A stretch of 64,000 nucleotides of DNA from Paenimyroides tangerinum (lineage in GTDB: Bacteria; Bacteroidota; Bacteroidia; Flavobacteriales; Flavobacteriaceae): contig NZ_RQVQ01000014.1 of assembly GCF_003865405.1 (NCBI RefSeq), positions 25,576-89,575 on the forward strand. Reading direction: 5' to 3'. The notes beneath the pieces are model-generated. The model was not told the DNA's origin. It saw only the letters and a program-made list of their open reading frames with translations, and did not search any database. Shown piece by piece: positions 35,927-44,171 of this stretch (positions within the stretch are counted from its first letter, which is position 1; each line of letters starts with the position of its first letter). The position numbers and the translations under genes are program-made.

Positions 35927-36529
35927 ATGAAGCGAATAGTTAAAAAATCTGATTCATTAGTCATTTCAGAAAATCTAAAATATCATTCAAAAGGAAACAA
36001 CTCGAGATTAAGCGGAATTCTATTTAAAGAACAAAAAGGATTTTGTGCTTATACTGAAGAATATATAAGTTTTGAAGATGCTAAAGATATTGAACATTTC
36101 GATCCTAATTTAAAAAACACCAACGATGACAATTACAATAATTGGTATATAGTTAAACATTTAGCAAATCAAAGAAAAACTAACAATTGGCTTGAACCAA
36201 TATTACAACCTTACCAAGAAGATTTCGAAAAAAGAATTATCTATAACGATGGAGCATATTTTTCTAAGCCAAATGATATTGAAGCAAAGAACTTAATTGA
36301 CCTGTTAGATTTAAACAATTTTCAAAAAGTTCAGCTTAGAAAAAGATATATCAAGAGAAGAAAAGACGCTTTACTTAAAAGAAATATCGAACTTGACGAC
36401 ATCGAAAATATTAAACAATATTTTCAAGAAAAAATAGATGGAGAAATCGAAGAAAGCGTTAGATATCTACGAGCCATTCAGGAAGAGTTTAACATTGACA
36501 TTTGGAATATGATTCCAGAACAAATATAA
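35927..36529 (+). CDS. HNH nuclease partner of the ATPase (PtuB-like)
   Basis: The 200-residue protein has an HNH-type core: EQKGFCAYTEEYIS (residues 35-48), DIEHFDP with His57, and a NYNNWYIVKHLANQ segment (70-82) supplying Asn and a further His. Such cores cut nucleic acids with one metal ion. Most PtuB relatives carry two CxxC pairs that bind zinc; here only Cys40 remains, with CAYT in place of the usual CAYC. The rest is helical and charged. It begins 2 bases after the ATPase stop. It lies just before purE. Confidence 0.75.
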   Translation: MKRIVKKSDSLVISENLKYHSKGNNSRLSGILFKEQKGFCAYTEEYISFEDAKDIEHFDPNLKNTNDDNYNNWYIVKHLANQRKTNNWLEPILQPYQEDFEKRIIYNDGAYFSKPNDIEAKNLIDLLDLNNFQKVQLRKRYIKRRKDALLKRNIELDDIENIKQYFQEKIDGEIEESVRYLRAIQEEFNIDIWNMIPEQI

Positions 36530-36549
36530 AATAAACAACACAACAATAA

Positions 36550-37032
36550 ATGAAAGTAGCAGTAGTAATGGGAAGCATTTCGGATATGCCGGTAATGCAA
36601 CAAGCCATCGACGTATTAAAAGAATTTGGAATTGAAACACTTGTTGATATTGTTTCGGCTCACAGAACTCCAGAAAAATTAGTAGATTTTTCGAACAACG
36701 CACACAAAAACGGAATCAACGTAATTATCGCTGGCGCTGGTGGTGCTGCACATTTACCAGGAATGGTAGCTTCTATGAGTCCACTTCCTGTAATTGGAGT
36801 TCCTGTAAAATCTTCAAATTCAATTGATGGTTGGGATTCTGTTTTATCGATTTTACAAATGCCAGGCGGCGTTCCGGTAGCAACCGTTGCTTTAAATGGA
36901 GCTAAAAATGCAGGTTTATTAGCGGTTCAAATTCTTGCTAGTCAGAATGCAGCATTATTAGAAAAAATGATTCAATATAAATTAGGTTTAAAAGAAGCTG
37001 TTTTAAAGGCAGCTGAAGGTTTAAACAACTAA
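36550..37032 (+). CDS. purE: N5-carboxyaminoimidazole ribonucleotide mutase
   Basis: The 160-residue class I PurE has MGSISDMPVM near residues 8-17, the SAHRTPE catalytic histidine loop and AGGAAHLPGMVAS. It converts N5-CAIR to CAIR, the step after PurK. Length is normal. It starts 20 bases after the nuclease gene, so it is probably transcribed together with the defence genes unless it has a promoter inside the nuclease gene. It ends at a strong terminator. Confidence 0.96.
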   Translation: MKVAVVMGSISDMPVMQQAIDVLKEFGIETLVDIVSAHRTPEKLVDFSNNAHKNGINVIIAGAGGAAHLPGMVASMSPLPVIGVPVKSSNSIDGWDSVLSILQMPGGVPVATVALNGAKNAGLLAVQILASQNAALLEKMIQYKLGLKEAVLKAAEGLNN

Positions 37033-37043
37033 TTCAAAAACAC

Positions 37044-37074
37044 AAAAAACCAACCCCGAAAGGTTGGTTTTTTT
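37044..37074. terminator. Terminator shared by purE and the phosphoesterase gene
   Basis: AAAAAACCAACC (37044-37055) pairs with GGTTGGTTTTTT (37062 onward) around CCGAAA. There are A and T tracts on both strands. Confidence 0.88.
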
Positions 37075-37098
37075 ACACACACACTTGAATAAAAAAAA

Positions 37099-38664
37099 TT
37101 ATTCAGTAATTTTATATATTGTTTCTCCGAAGTGTTCTTTACCATACAAATCGGTTGCTTTAATTTTAATTTTATATTCACCTACAGGTAAATCAGTTGG
37201 GATTTTTGCTGACCACAAATGTGTCGATTTCATTGACTTCGATGGACGACGTCCTTCCATTGCTTTTTCTGAAACATCCCATTTATAGAAAGTACTCTCA
37301 TACGCAGGATCGTCATCGTTAGTATACTTCATTTTTTTCCATTCTCGATTGTCTACACTAAACATAACCTCATCAGTTGGCATCCCCATAAATACATTTG
37401 CAAAAACTTCGTGTCTACTTTTCTTTGCTTTTTTTACGGCTTTTGGTGCAAATACATTAATTTGATAATCAGCTGGTTTTCCTGCTACTTTATAATCTAC
37501 TGTATATTGATTTCCATCAAAATGAATAAACGCATAACCTTTTGGAGTTCCATCACGCATTGTTGAAACAGGTACACCTTGTGCATTTTTAACGCCAGAA
37601 TACCAATCTCCAGAAGTTGTTCCTACATTGTATTCGTGATGTGGCTTCGTACGATTAAAACCTTTATCTTTTCCGTAAAATAGTTGTTGCTGAATATGAG
37701 TATGTGCAGAAAGTGATAATGTATTAGGATATTCTGCTAATAAATCGAACAATCTATCTCTATCTTCTACTCTAAACCATTCACCGTTATTATCCGCCAA
37801 AGGAATATGATGAGACAAAACAATCAAATGATCTTTAGGAACGTGTTTTAAATCATTTTCGATAAACTTCAATTGATCTTCTCTAAATCCACCCCAATAG
37901 CTTTTCCCATCACGCGGATCTGGATACAAAATATTATCTAAAACAATAAAGTGAACTTTTCCATAATTATATGAATAATTTGCAGGCCCAAAATTCTGCT
38001 CAAAAGATTCATCTGAATGCTCATCGATTTTTGCATCATAATTCATATCGTGATTTCCGATTACATTGTACCAAGGCAAGCCAATTTCCTTAATCGCGTT
38101 TTTATAAGGTAAATGAAGATCTAAATCATCACCTACTAAATCTCCTAAACTGATTCCAAATACCGCTTTATTACTATCAATTTCATTAACAATACCATCC
38201 TTAAAGTACTGAATTTCTTCAAGATTATAAGCTTGCGGATCACCAAAAGTATACGCAGTAAACTGCTCTGATTCTTGAAAAGGAACTAAAGCAAAGTTGA
38301 TTTCTTTCGGCAACTTACCTGTTGGTTTAATTCCCTTATATTTTGATTCTGGTGAACCTGTTGGACGGTAGTTATAATAAAATTGAGGCAAGTTGTACTC
38401 ATCTAACAAAAATTGATACGAATTCGGTTTAATTACAAATAAAGTTTGACCGTCAGTTAAAGAAATTTCATATTTACCTTTTGCATCAGTTGCAACAACA
38501 TCAACACCATTACTTACTAATACATTAGAAATACCTTTTTCTTTAGATTCCTTTTTTCCGTTTTTATTAGTATCGTTATAAACATAACCTTTTGCTTTTT
38601 CTTGAGCACATAATACAGAAAAAGACATTAGTAAAGTTGCTAAAACAATTTTCTTAATATTCAT
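37099..38664 (-). CDS. Secreted calcineurin-like metallophosphoesterase
   Basis: The 521-residue protein has a signal peptide (about 1-20), an N-terminal SdrD_B/MetallophosN-like beta domain (about 22-130; YNDTNKNGKKES), the metallophosphatase core with GDPQ, SLGDLVGDD, GNHD, LSHHIP and SAHTH (the standard five motifs), and a C-terminal beta domain (about 400-521). The active site binds two metal ions. The substrate could be a phosphodiester or phosphomonoester outside the cytoplasm. It is divergent from a SusC/SusD pair, and the three may serve one uptake route. Confidence 0.9.
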   Translation of the reverse strand: MNIKKIVLATLLMSFSVLCAQEKAKGYVYNDTNKNGKKESKEKGISNVLVSNGVDVVATDAKGKYEISLTDGQTLFVIKPNSYQFLLDEYNLPQFYYNYRPTGSPESKYKGIKPTGKLPKEINFALVPFQESEQFTAYTFGDPQAYNLEEIQYFKDGIVNEIDSNKAVFGISLGDLVGDDLDLHLPYKNAIKEIGLPWYNVIGNHDMNYDAKIDEHSDESFEQNFGPANYSYNYGKVHFIVLDNILYPDPRDGKSYWGGFREDQLKFIENDLKHVPKDHLIVLSHHIPLADNNGEWFRVEDRDRLFDLLAEYPNTLSLSAHTHIQQQLFYGKDKGFNRTKPHHEYNVGTTSGDWYSGVKNAQGVPVSTMRDGTPKGYAFIHFDGNQYTVDYKVAGKPADYQINVFAPKAVKKAKKSRHEVFANVFMGMPTDEVMFSVDNREWKKMKYTNDDDPAYESTFYKWDVSEKAMEGRRPSKSMKSTHLWSAKIPTDLPVGEYKIKIKATDLYGKEHFGETIYKITE

Positions 38665-38874
38665 TTTTATTAGATTTTTAGTTTCAGCAAAACTGATAAA
38701 AAATATCGTTTTTGTAAAAAAAGTCAGATTATTAAAACTTTAATAAAACTCAAGAAAACCGTGGATTCACTAATATTCAGATAACCTTTTATTGCATTTT
38801 TGATAATCGAATTTATACGTAATAAACAATTTAGTTGAATGAAATTTGTCACAAATAAAAACAATCAACTAACA

Positions 38875-41800
38875 ATGAAAAAAAATTACTGCGACTTAAA
38901 AACGCTGATTCGAATTTTTTCTTTAGCGTCACTCGTATTTTGTAGTTCAACAATTACTTATGCAAATGAAACAAAATATCACTTTGCATCAAACATTGAT
39001 TCAGAAGAAACAATAATCAAAGGAATTGTATTAGATGAAAACGGTCAACCCTTAGAAGGAGCAACTGTTCATATCAAAGGTACAAACATAGGAACAGAAA
39101 CTGATGCTCTAGGTACTTTCATTTTAGAAAGTTTAGAAAAAGATGTTACTCTTGTTGTAAACTATCTAGGCTATGTAGAATATGAAATGTTTTACACTGG
39201 ACAAAAAGATATTAACATAACAATGATTCCTGATTTAAATGACCAAATGGAAGAAATGGTTATTACAGCATTAGGTATCAAACGTGAAGAAAAACAATTA
39301 GGTTATGCACAACAAAAATTAGGGGCAAAAGACTTCACTGATTCACGTTCAAACAACTGGGTTGATAATATGAAAGGAAAGGTTGCTGGTATGTCGTTTA
39401 CTTCTGCCAATTCTGGACCAATGAGTTCTACACAAGTTGTTTTACGTGGAAACCGTTCTATTGATGCAAATGCTAACGGTGCATTAATCGTAGTTGATGG
39501 AATTCCAATCAACTCAGGGATGGTTTCTTCGGGATCAAACGATGGATATTTAGCTGCAGATTCACCTGTAGATTTTGGTAATGGAATGTCTGACATCAAT
39601 CCAGAAGACATCGAATCGGTGACTGTCTTGAAAGGTGCTGGTGCAACAGCTCTTTATGGTTCACGTGCAGCAAATGGAGCGATTATGATTACAACTAAAT
39701 CGGGTAAAAAAAGTACTGGGTTAGGAATCACTTATAATAACAATACTTCTTTTGACGTAATTCAACGTTGGCCAGATTATCAAACGCAATACGGTTCTGG
39801 AACAGGAAAAGCTTTCAATGCCGATGGTGACTTATATTACTCATTTGGAACTAGTGCTGACGGACCAGGAACGCAAAGTAACCACGGTTGGGGACCAAGA
39901 TTTGATGGTCAATATTACTTTCAATACGACCCCGTGACTCAGGGACAAGGAGCTGAACGTACACTTTGGCAAAATTATGAAAATTCACGTAAAGGATTTT
40001 GGAGAACTGGAAATACGGTTACAAACAGCATATCGCTTGAAGGTGGAAATGAAAAAGGTGGAATGCGTGCTTCTGTTACTCATAGTAAAAACGAGTGGAT
40101 TATGCCAAACACAGGATTTGACAGAACTGTAATTTCTACAAAAGGTAACTATCAAATTTCTAAAAACATCAAACTTAATACTACAATTAATTTCTCTAAT
40201 AGAGGAAGTGATAATCTACCACAAACGGGATATAACAATCACTCAATCGCGTATTTTATGATTCTTACGAACGCAAATACAAATTTAGATTGGTATAAAT
40301 ATGCGTTATGGAAAGACGGTAGTAAAACAGAACAAATAAGCCCATTTAGTTCTTATTTAGAAAATCCATACTTAATAGCAAACGAAATTATCAATAGTAT
40401 GAACAATAATACCTTAACAGGAAATTTAAGTTTAGATATTGATTTTACTAAAAACTTAAAGTTAATGGTACGTTCAGGAATCAATACTTCACAAGAAACT
40501 CGTGAACAAAAACGTCCGTACGATTTAAACAAATTCGCACAAGGTTATTACTCAAAAAGTATGATTCAACAAGAAGAAGTTAACACCGATTTCTTACTTA
40601 CATATAAAGGAAATGAATCAGACGTTTTCAATTATAGTTTTTCTGTTGGAGGGAATAATATGGTAAATAAATTCCAACAAATGACTTCAAAAGCAAATGG
40701 TTTGGTTGTTCCTGGAATCTATAAATTTGCAAACGCACTTAACACAGTAATCACAAACACAAACGATGCTTACCAAACAGTAAACAGTATGTATGCATTA
40801 GGATCTTTTTCTTATAAAAACCGTGTGTTCTTAGATTTAACAGCTCGTAACGATTGGTCTTCAACGCTTCCTGCAAAAAACAATTCATATTTCTATCCAT
40901 CAGCCAATTTGAGCGTTATTTTGAGCGACATTATAAATATGCCTTTATTTATTGACTTTGCAAAAATACGGGGATCTTGGGCTCAGGTAGGTAATGATTC
41001 AAATCCATATTTAGTTAATAAATATTACAATAATAGTGATTTTGCTGCATCAGCAGTAGTTGATACAAACTTATTTAATGCAGATTTAAAACCAGAATTA
41101 ACAACATCTTACGAAATTGGTGCGGATATGCGTTTTTTACATGATCGCATTGGATTTGATGTTTCGTATTACAACACAGTTTCAGAAAATCAGATTATTC
41201 GTGTTCCGATAGATTATGCAACAGGATACACAAGTCAATACATTAATGCTGGAAAAGTTTTAAATCGTGGAATCGAAGTTTTATTACATGCAACTCCAAT
41301 AAAAACACCAGATTTTGAGTGGAAAACTTCATTTACATATTCTAAAAATCACAACGAAATTTTAGAATTAGCCGCAGGTATTGAAGGTGGAGAAGAACAG
41401 ACATTAGCTTCATCTGGAACAGTAAGTATTATTGGAAAAGTTGGAGGTTCAACTGGAGATATGTACGGATATGGTTTCGTGAGAAATGACGAAGGTAAAA
41501 TTATTTACAACGAAACAACTGGACTACCAGTTAGACCAAACGAAGTTCAAAAAATCGGTAATGCTTATGCTGACTGGAAAGGTGGTTGGACTAACAACTT
41601 CAAATACAAAAACTTTTCATTAGGAGTTACTTTAGATGGTTCGTTTGGTGGAACTTTATATTCGCAATCTTATCATAAAATGATGGAACATGGTAAACTT
41701 AACGGAACATTACCGGGACGTGAAGATGGTTACATTATTGGAGATGGGGTTATTCAAAATGCTGATGGAAGTTTTAGTCCAAACACAACTAAAGTCGATG

Positions 41801-42105
41801 TTCCTGGTTATTATGCAGATTATTATCGTCGTGCAAACGTAGAATCTAACAGTTTTGATGCTACTTATGTTAAACTTAGAGAAATCAGTTTTACATATAC
41901 ATTTCCAAAATCTTTCTTAGAAAAAACAAAACTTAAACATTTATCATTAAGTATATACGGAAGAAACTTATATACATGGTCAGACTTCCCAATCTATGAT
42001 CCTGAGACAGCAGCTCTTAATGGTGCAAATATGGTTCCAGGTGTGGAAATGGGACAAATGCCATCTCCTGCAACTTATGGTTTCAATTTAAAAGTTAGTT
42101 TATAA
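38875..42105 (+). CDS. SusC/RagA-family TonB-linked outer membrane protein
   Basis: The 1076-residue protein has a signal peptide, an N-terminal carboxypeptidase-regulatory-like domain (IKGIVLDENGQPLEGATVHIKG), the SusC linker EMVITALGIKREEKQLGYA, a plug with VLKGAGATALYGSRAANG and a 22-strand barrel ending in SL. SusC barrels import large nutrients bound by their SusD lid. ATG 38875 is preferred over ATG 38839, because it starts a normal signal peptide. The ligand cannot be told from sequence. No sigma/anti-sigma regulator pair is adjacent. Confidence 0.93.
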   Translation: MKKNYCDLKTLIRIFSLASLVFCSSTITYANETKYHFASNIDSEETIIKGIVLDENGQPLEGATVHIKGTNIGTETDALGTFILESLEKDVTLVVNYLGYVEYEMFYTGQKDINITMIPDLNDQMEEMVITALGIKREEKQLGYAQQKLGAKDFTDSRSNNWVDNMKGKVAGMSFTSANSGPMSSTQVVLRGNRSIDANANGALIVVDGIPINSGMVSSGSNDGYLAADSPVDFGNGMSDINPEDIESVTVLKGAGATALYGSRAANGAIMITTKSGKKSTGLGITYNNNTSFDVIQRWPDYQTQYGSGTGKAFNADGDLYYSFGTSADGPGTQSNHGWGPRFDGQYYFQYDPVTQGQGAERTLWQNYENSRKGFWRTGNTVTNSISLEGGNEKGGMRASVTHSKNEWIMPNTGFDRTVISTKGNYQISKNIKLNTTINFSNRGSDNLPQTGYNNHSIAYFMILTNANTNLDWYKYALWKDGSKTEQISPFSSYLENPYLIANEIINSMNNNTLTGNLSLDIDFTKNLKLMVRSGINTSQETREQKRPYDLNKFAQGYYSKSMIQQEEVNTDFLLTYKGNESDVFNYSFSVGGNNMVNKFQQMTSKANGLVVPGIYKFANALNTVITNTNDAYQTVNSMYALGSFSYKNRVFLDLTARNDWSSTLPAKNNSYFYPSANLSVILSDIINMPLFIDFAKIRGSWAQVGNDSNPYLVNKYYNNSDFAASAVVDTNLFNADLKPELTTSYEIGADMRFLHDRIGFDVSYYNTVSENQIIRVPIDYATGYTSQYINAGKVLNRGIEVLLHATPIKTPDFEWKTSFTYSKNHNEILELAAGIEGGEEQTLASSGTVSIIGKVGGSTGDMYGYGFVRNDEGKIIYNETTGLPVRPNEVQKIGNAYADWKGGWTNNFKYKNFSLGVTLDGSFGGTLYSQSYHKMMEHGKLNGTLPGREDGYIIGDGVIQNADGSFSPNTTKVDVPGYYADYYRRANVESNSFDATYVKLREISFTYTFPKSFLEKTKLKHLSLSIYGRNLYTWSDFPIYDPETAALNGANMVPGVEMGQMPSPATYGFNLKVSL

Positions 42106-42116
42106 AAAATTAAAAG

Positions 42117-43562
42117 ATGAAAAAATTAAAACATTCTATATTAGCTATCGTAATTGCTTCTTTAACTTTAAGCAGTTGTACAGATAATTTTGAAGAAATA
42201 AATACAGATCCAAATCGTTTAGATGCTATCAGTCCGAGCACCTTATTAAATCCAATTTTATACGGAGTTACAAATCACAATTCATATTCGGCTTATTTTT
42301 ACAGAAATGCATTCTTAATGCAAACTATTGTACCATTTCCATCCGATGTAGAAGAAAGATACGATCGTTATTTCGTAACTGAAAACATAGGAACAACGAT
42401 GTGGAATAACCATTACCGTTGGTTAAAAAATATTGAAGAAATGTTAGTTACTTCTGAAGCAGCTGGCGATCAAAATTACAAAGCTGTTGCTTTAACATTA
42501 AAAGCTTGGTGCTATGCAAACTTGGTAGATTGTTTTGGAGACATTCCATTTTCTGAAGCATCTCAAGGTGAATCAGGAATTTCGAATCCTAAATTTGATG
42601 ATCAACGTGAAATTTATAATGCTATTTTCAACTACTTAGAAGAAGCAAATTCGATTTACGATACATCTAAAACAAGTAATTATACTGCGGATTTATTATA
42701 CGCAAACGATTTTAGTAAATGGAAGAAACTTACCAATTCTATTCATTTGAGATTATTACTTCAAGTTTCAGATGCGCAACCTGTAATTTCTTTCCAAAAA
42801 ATCAACACGTTGTTAAATGATCCTGCAACTTATCCGATTTTTGAAAGCAACACAGATAATGCTATTTTAATTAATACTGGAATTACTCCAAACATTACAC
42901 CTTGGCCACGTATTCAAGATTTTAGAGGTGGTGCAAGAAAACTTTCTACTTTCTTTATCGATAATTTAGTTGCAATGGAAGATCCACGTTTACCAATTTG
43001 GGCTACAAAGGCAAAAAAGAATAATGAAGAAATTGGTTACAAAGGTGTTCCTAGTGGATTCTTCGGAAACGAAGCTTTAATTGATTATGCTCCATCTGAA
43101 CCAAATGATGAGCAAGCAAAAACTCCTATGAAAAACTTTATCATGACGTATGCTGAAATTGAATTTATTAAAGCTGAATTAATGTTTAAAGGTCAATTAG
43201 CAGGAGATGCCAAAACAGCTTATGAAAAAGGAATTACGGCAGCAATACAAACTTGGGGAGTTCAAGTTCCATCAAATTATTTCGAGAATCCTAACAACCA
43301 ATTCAATAATACGTTAGAGCAAATTATGTTACATAAATATTTTGCATTGCATTTTAATGACAATCAGCAATGGAACAATTTTAGAAGAACAGGTTTCCCA
43401 GTAATGCCATTGGTTGATAACATTCACAATAACGGAGTTATGCCTTCTCGTTATCCATATCCTCCAAATATCAAACAGCAAAATAAAAATGAATATCTAA
43501 AAGCTGTAGAAAATATGGGCGGAGACGACATGAATATCAAAATCTGGTGGGATATTAATTAA
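42117..43562 (+). CDS. SusD/RagB-like nutrient-binding lipoprotein
   Basis: The 481-residue lipoprotein has lipobox SSC (Cys21) and the NTDPNRLDAISPSTLLNPILYG start of the SusD-like_2 group, with TPR-like helices in KAVALTLKAWCYANLVDCFGDIPFSEA. The C-terminus ends KIWWDIN. SusD proteins sit on the outer face of the outer membrane over the SusC barrel and bind the substrate. It follows susC after 11 bases and ends at a terminator. Confidence 0.93.
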   Translation: MKKLKHSILAIVIASLTLSSCTDNFEEINTDPNRLDAISPSTLLNPILYGVTNHNSYSAYFYRNAFLMQTIVPFPSDVEERYDRYFVTENIGTTMWNNHYRWLKNIEEMLVTSEAAGDQNYKAVALTLKAWCYANLVDCFGDIPFSEASQGESGISNPKFDDQREIYNAIFNYLEEANSIYDTSKTSNYTADLLYANDFSKWKKLTNSIHLRLLLQVSDAQPVISFQKINTLLNDPATYPIFESNTDNAILINTGITPNITPWPRIQDFRGGARKLSTFFIDNLVAMEDPRLPIWATKAKKNNEEIGYKGVPSGFFGNEALIDYAPSEPNDEQAKTPMKNFIMTYAEIEFIKAELMFKGQLAGDAKTAYEKGITAAIQTWGVQVPSNYFENPNNQFNNTLEQIMLHKYFALHFNDNQQWNNFRRTGFPVMPLVDNIHNNGVMPSRYPYPPNIKQQNKNEYLKAVENMGGDDMNIKIWWDIN

Positions 43563-43572
43563 TAAATTTCAG

Positions 43573-43605
43573 AATAAGTCAACTTTTAAGTTGGCTTATT
43601 TTTTT
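43573..43605 (+). terminator. Terminator of the susCD operon
   Basis: AATAAG.CAACTT (43573-43585) pairs with AAGTTG.CTTATT (43588-43600), with T-rich DNA after it. It directly precedes, and partly overlaps, a -7 box for the next gene. Confidence 0.82.
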
Positions 43606-43612
43606 ACCTTTG
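43605..43612 (+). promoter_or_regulatory. -7 box for the PH-like membrane protein gene
   Basis: TACCTTTG matches TAnnTTTG, 16 bases before the ATG at 43629, and begins at the end of the susD terminator T-tract. There is no matching -33. Confidence 0.4.
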
Positions 43613-43628
43613 AGAAAACAACAATATT

Positions 43629-44123
43629 ATGCATTTCACAGAAAAACAATATTTTAAACAAAAATGGATTTGGTTCATGCTTTTCGGAGTTTTGGCTTTA
43701 AGTATTATTCCAATTCTAAATGTCGCTGCAACAAAACCACTTGCGGTCTTAATTTGTATTCTTCCTGTAATATTAATTATGGCACTTTTTTTCTTAATGA
43801 ATTTAAAAACCGTAATAAATCAGAAAAGTATAAATATTCAGTTTTATCCATTTATTAGAAAACCAAAAGTTTTTTTGTGGGAAGATATCAAAAAAATAGA
43901 ATTAACGAAATACCAACCAATGGTTGAATATGGCGGATACGGAATTCGCGGACTTGGAGATGATAAAGCTTATAATATTCAAGGTGATATTGGTTTAAAA
44001 TTGTATTTTAAAGATGGAAAGAAATTAATGCTTGGAACTCAAAAACCTAATGAAATAAACAAAATAGTTCGTGAAATTTGTCAAATGCAAAAAATACCAT
44101 TTCACAATTCGTTAACGGAATAA
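43629..44123 (+). CDS. PH-domain-like membrane protein
   Basis: A 164-residue protein with two membrane helices (about 14-32 and 38-57) followed by a roughly 95-residue beta-rich cytoplasmic part (INIQFYPFIRKPKVFLWEDIKKIEL to IGLKLYFKDGKKLMLGTQKP), the usual look of bacterial PH-like (bPH) domains. Such proteins are widespread and mostly uncharacterised. It has its own terminator. Confidence 0.65.
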   Translation: MHFTEKQYFKQKWIWFMLFGVLALSIIPILNVAATKPLAVLICILPVILIMALFFLMNLKTVINQKSINIQFYPFIRKPKVFLWEDIKKIELTKYQPMVEYGGYGIRGLGDDKAYNIQGDIGLKLYFKDGKKLMLGTQKPNEINKIVREICQMQKIPFHNSLTE

Positions 44124-44134
44124 TTCGTAATTTT

Positions 44135-44165
44135 AAGCTGTCAAATAAAACCGACAGCTTTTTTT
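44135..44165 (+). terminator. Terminator placed 6 bases before the M3 peptidase start
   Basis: AAGCTGTC (44135-44142) pairs with GACAGCTT (44153-44160), followed by a T run to 44165. The next gene starts at 44172, so no room is left for a downstream promoter; see the findings. Confidence 0.82.
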
Positions 44166-44171
44166 ATTTAT

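Noticed and set aside
32683..36549. Similar AACAACACAA strings before purK and before purE as insertion-site duplications
   Set aside because: One copy lies upstream of purK rather than at its end, so they do not flank the inserted genes, and the strings are low in complexity.
34600..36550. A retron (reverse transcriptase plus ATPase plus HNH)
   Set aside because: No reverse transcriptase frame and no msr/msd-like repeat were found around the ATPase and nuclease genes.
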